DNA from: Bacteroidales bacterium
GTDB lineage: Bacteria; Bacteroidota; Bacteroidia; Bacteroidales; UBA7332
Direction of reading: 5' to 3'
NCBI GenBank assembly: GCA_028687995.1
Contig: JAQTZA010000003.1
Location: 124,001 to 188,000, forward strand
DNA: 64,000 nucleotides
The translations under genes and the position numbers were made by a program. The number at the start of each line of letters is the position of its first letter. The stretch's first letter is position 1. This document shows, one piece after another, positions 63,001 through 64,000 of the stretch. The notes beneath the pieces were generated by a model. It had not been told where the DNA came from, made no database searches, and saw only the letters and a list, made by a program, of their open reading frames with translations.

Positions 63001-63535
63001 TATCTTCTGCGCTAATCTCCTGTGTGACGTATCCTAAGTATGAAACTGCAACTTTGGAAGTGGCAGGAACTTCTAATTTGAATTTTCCATCAATATCAGA
63101 AATTGTGCCAATCGCTGTTCCTTTCACGAGTATATTTACACCCATTAGAGGTTCGCCTAGATCATCTAACACAACACCTGATAGAACGCGTTTTTTGGAT
63201 AAATTTTGTTTTCGAATGACAACATTATTTCCAGTGATTGTATATTCTAGCTTTGAACCAATTAATACACTATCCATCAGTTGATTAATAGTCCAATTCT
63301 TTGCTTCTACATCAATTTTATTGTCATCGTATTTTTTTAAATCTGCATACGAAAAACGATATATTGACTGCTTCTCAACTTGATCAAACAAGTTTGTTAA
63401 GGAGACTTGATGTAGCGAAATAGTAATTCTATTTTTCGTTTGTGCTGTCGATAATTGCACAGCTGCAATGAATAAGAAGAGAACAAGGATTCTAAGAAAA
63501 GCGTTCGCTCTTCTCTGATAGGTTTGTTGTTTCAT
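60086..63535 (-). CDS. SusC-family TonB-dependent transporter with STN domain, PUL 2
   Basis: A 1149-residue outer-membrane transporter. Order: signal peptide, STN domain ~35-108 (HQVSLTNLFDQVEKQS, WTINQLMDSVL), carboxypeptidase-D-like domain ~117-190 (GVVLDDLGEPLMGVNILVKG), a SEVVVTALGI TonB-box-like element near 194-203, plug with PLYVVDGVP, MSVLKGPAAAALYGS and NGVILITTK (~205-335), and the barrel ending in NMKF. The STN domain indicates control through the partial FecR protein next to it. It imports oligosaccharides produced by the PUL 2 enzymes. The gap to fecR is 33 bp, so a separate promoter there would be very short. Confidence 0.97.
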   Translation of the reverse strand: MKQQTYQRRANAFLRILVLFLFIAAVQLSTAQTKNRITISLHQVSLTNLFDQVEKQSIYRFSYADLKKYDDNKIDVEAKNWTINQLMDSVLIGSKLEYTITGNNVVIRKQNLSKKRVLSGVVLDDLGEPLMGVNILVKGTAIGTISDIDGKFKLEVPATSKVAVSYLGYVTQEISAEDKSNFKITLLQDTKNLSEVVVTALGISREEKSLGYSVSKVSGKDILEVKSINAVNSLSGKVAGVDIMQSNTGVGGSSKVLIRGNSKISGSSQPLYVVDGVPIDNSNLGEADEWGGQDMGDGISSINPDDIESMSVLKGPAAAALYGSRAGNGVILITTKKWNKSSNNNFSAEFNSNMSFDKVVGQYGDIQHTYGQGIGSPPKDLVDATYMWSWGDKLNPELQFISFDGKQRDYGLKNNNMLSFFQTGSNIQNTVSFSGGNELTNFHFSAADNKMTDIVPNSNLHRNTFNVNGFMRMWKNLTLDAKVNYSIEDVNNRPFLGYSGANTALALLGLPNNIDQSWLADSRVNALGNYQYWNSQTRILNPYYVLYEMKNNSKKNRILGSVSLNYEIAKWLNLKLKSGIDSYNYDYYSYSPKTTPLAESGEMRRLFSNTSEMNSEFLLTAKKQLSEAWFVSSNIGGNIMSSSTSTDDMLGKGQVERSRIAINNYSEYTVLFSNPRKQINSLYAFANVGYKNYLFLDLTARNDWSSTLPTKNNSYFYPSVASAFSLLDAFPKLKSKILSFGKIRVSYAEVGGDTNPYNLTRSFLNYPYVFQSAFLSTESSVILPNSELKPSRNKGFEAGVDFKLFNWRLGIDASYYNQTIFDEIIKLPISSASAFDYAYINAGEINNHGIELALNITPVQTKEFAWYVKLNGAQNVNKIVRLYDNVKEQEIARASWINSYIKANEGGSYGDIVGYDFKRNEKGEVLLSSSGLPQRSDEQKVLGNGQYKITGGLTNTFTYKGLSLRVLFDFKWGAKLLSMTNMKLYQYGAEINTIQGREEWAASEEKRIAAKVTSANWVATGGYLADGVIYVGENADGTKQYKPNDVFVNPKDYWGNVANTSVLTPFVYDASYVKLREVSFSYAFSEKLMKKTKWIKNASISLTARNLYVFSHVPNIDPESTYSVSNGQGYEYGSLPQRSSFGLNVNMKF

Positions 63536-63568
63536 TGTGTTTTTGATAAGGCTTAAGGTTGTATCAAC

Positions 63569-64000
63569 TTATTTATTTCTAGCGCTCAACGTGATTGATT
63601 TGTTTATTTTTTTGAATTCAATTGGATACAGTTGTGTCAGAACTTTTAAAACATCATCAACACTTCCGTTTTCAAATCTACCAGTAAAAATTTCGCTATT
63701 AATACTTTTATTAGATTTTGGATAATCAATATTTACTCCATAAAATCGCTCTATCCGAGCCAAAACCAGTTTGAGCGGCTCTCTCCGAAAGATCAACTCT
63801 CCTCTCATCCATGCAGTTTCAATATTTGTATCCGATTTGGTTACTCCAAATTCTGAAGTTGCATTATTAGAGATGTATTTCTCGTTTGGTTTTAATATAA
63901 CAGGATTGCTATCTCCTTCCTTTTTAACCACTTTCACTTTGCCCGAAAGAAGTGTTACCTCAAATGTCTGTTCGTTTTGATAACTGAATACATTAAAACG
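63569..64000 (-). CDS. FecR-family anti-sigma factor, C-terminal part (PUL 2)
   Basis: The frame is open to the window edge, so only the C-terminal 143 residues are present. The first visible part (RFNVFSYQNEQTFEVTLLSGKVKVV) is the periplasmic FecR domain. The end is a DUF4974-type domain (LKLVLARIERFYGVNI, GRFENGSVDDVLKVLTQLYPI). It lies directly upstream of the STN-containing susC, the same order as in PUL 1. The transmembrane segment and the sigma factor are expected beyond base 64000. Confidence 0.9.
   Translation of the reverse strand, partial: RFNVFSYQNEQTFEVTLLSGKVKVVKKEGDSNPVILKPNEKYISNNATSEFGVTKSDTNIETAWMRGELIFRREPLKLVLARIERFYGVNIDYPKSNKSINSEIFTGRFENGSVDDVLKVLTQLYPIEFKKINKSITLSARNK

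Noticed and set aside
1..64000. CRISPR arrays, intact insertion sequences, phage genes or integration sites
   Set aside because: No regularly spaced repeats, transposase, integrase or phage structural motifs were found; the only repeats are short palindromic elements and the three-copy leader element.

Overview
The window reads as chromosomal DNA of a Bacteroidota, most likely a free-living Bacteroidales (genus not resolved). The evidence is two SusC/SusD pairs, FecI/FecR-type regulators, several proteins ending in type IX secretion (T9SS) sorting domains, a sufBCDS cluster, and promoters of the Bacteroidota form TTG-N19-23-TAnnTTTG with no Shine-Dalgarno pattern. Nothing suggests a phage, plasmid or intact insertion sequence.

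Positions 1-2000 hold the 3' end of a SulP-type anion transporter and a secreted alpha/beta hydrolase. Positions 2040-18850, all on the minus strand, form a complete polysaccharide utilisation locus (PUL 1). In transcription order it holds an ECF sigma factor, a FecR anti-sigma factor, SusC, SusD, a surface glycan-binding lipoprotein, a GH30 lipoprotein, a three-module carbohydrate-binding T9SS protein, a T9SS-anchored GH30, a third GH30 and a GH3. Three GH30 enzymes plus a GH3 and this type of binding lipoprotein point to beta-1,6-glucan (fungal or pustulan-type) as substrate. Two strong hairpins inside the locus and one extra promoter suggest graded expression.

Positions 18900-27600 carry envelope proteins (a helix-hairpin-helix/barrel protein, a PorV/FadL-like barrel, a DUF4294 protein, a T9SS adhesin-like protein), pabC/pabB, tRNA-Phe and a secreted GH2 with the N-x-K motif of beta-glucuronidases. 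Positions 27770-33450 hold cvpA and sufB-C-D-S, with two dispersed palindromic elements between the suf genes. Positions 33500-44150 contain a small membrane protein, an ArgE-like M20 deacylase, two FemAB-type acyltransferase genes, a glycosyltransferase/flippase cluster and glmS.

Positions 44280-64000 (minus strand) form a second PUL (PUL 2), truncated at its regulator by the window end: FecR (partial), SusC, SusD, a binding lipoprotein, a parallel beta-helix protein, a large lyase/deacetylase fusion, a stand-alone binding protein, a lipoprotein lyase, a GH78 and a GH3. Four consecutive proteins share the same C-terminal or central beta-sandwich module (CBM96/DNRLRE-like). Two proteins carry PL14-type lyase domains, one of them fused to a polysaccharide-deacetylase domain. 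The enzyme set fits an acylated, uronate-containing, probably rhamnose-bearing polymer; this is inference.

The most unusual item is a roughly 95-bp leader element. Two full copies lie in PUL 2 and one decayed copy in the glycosyltransferase cluster, each directly in front of a start codon. One copy encodes an intact 25-residue ORF, one is fused in frame with the downstream protein, and one is disrupted.
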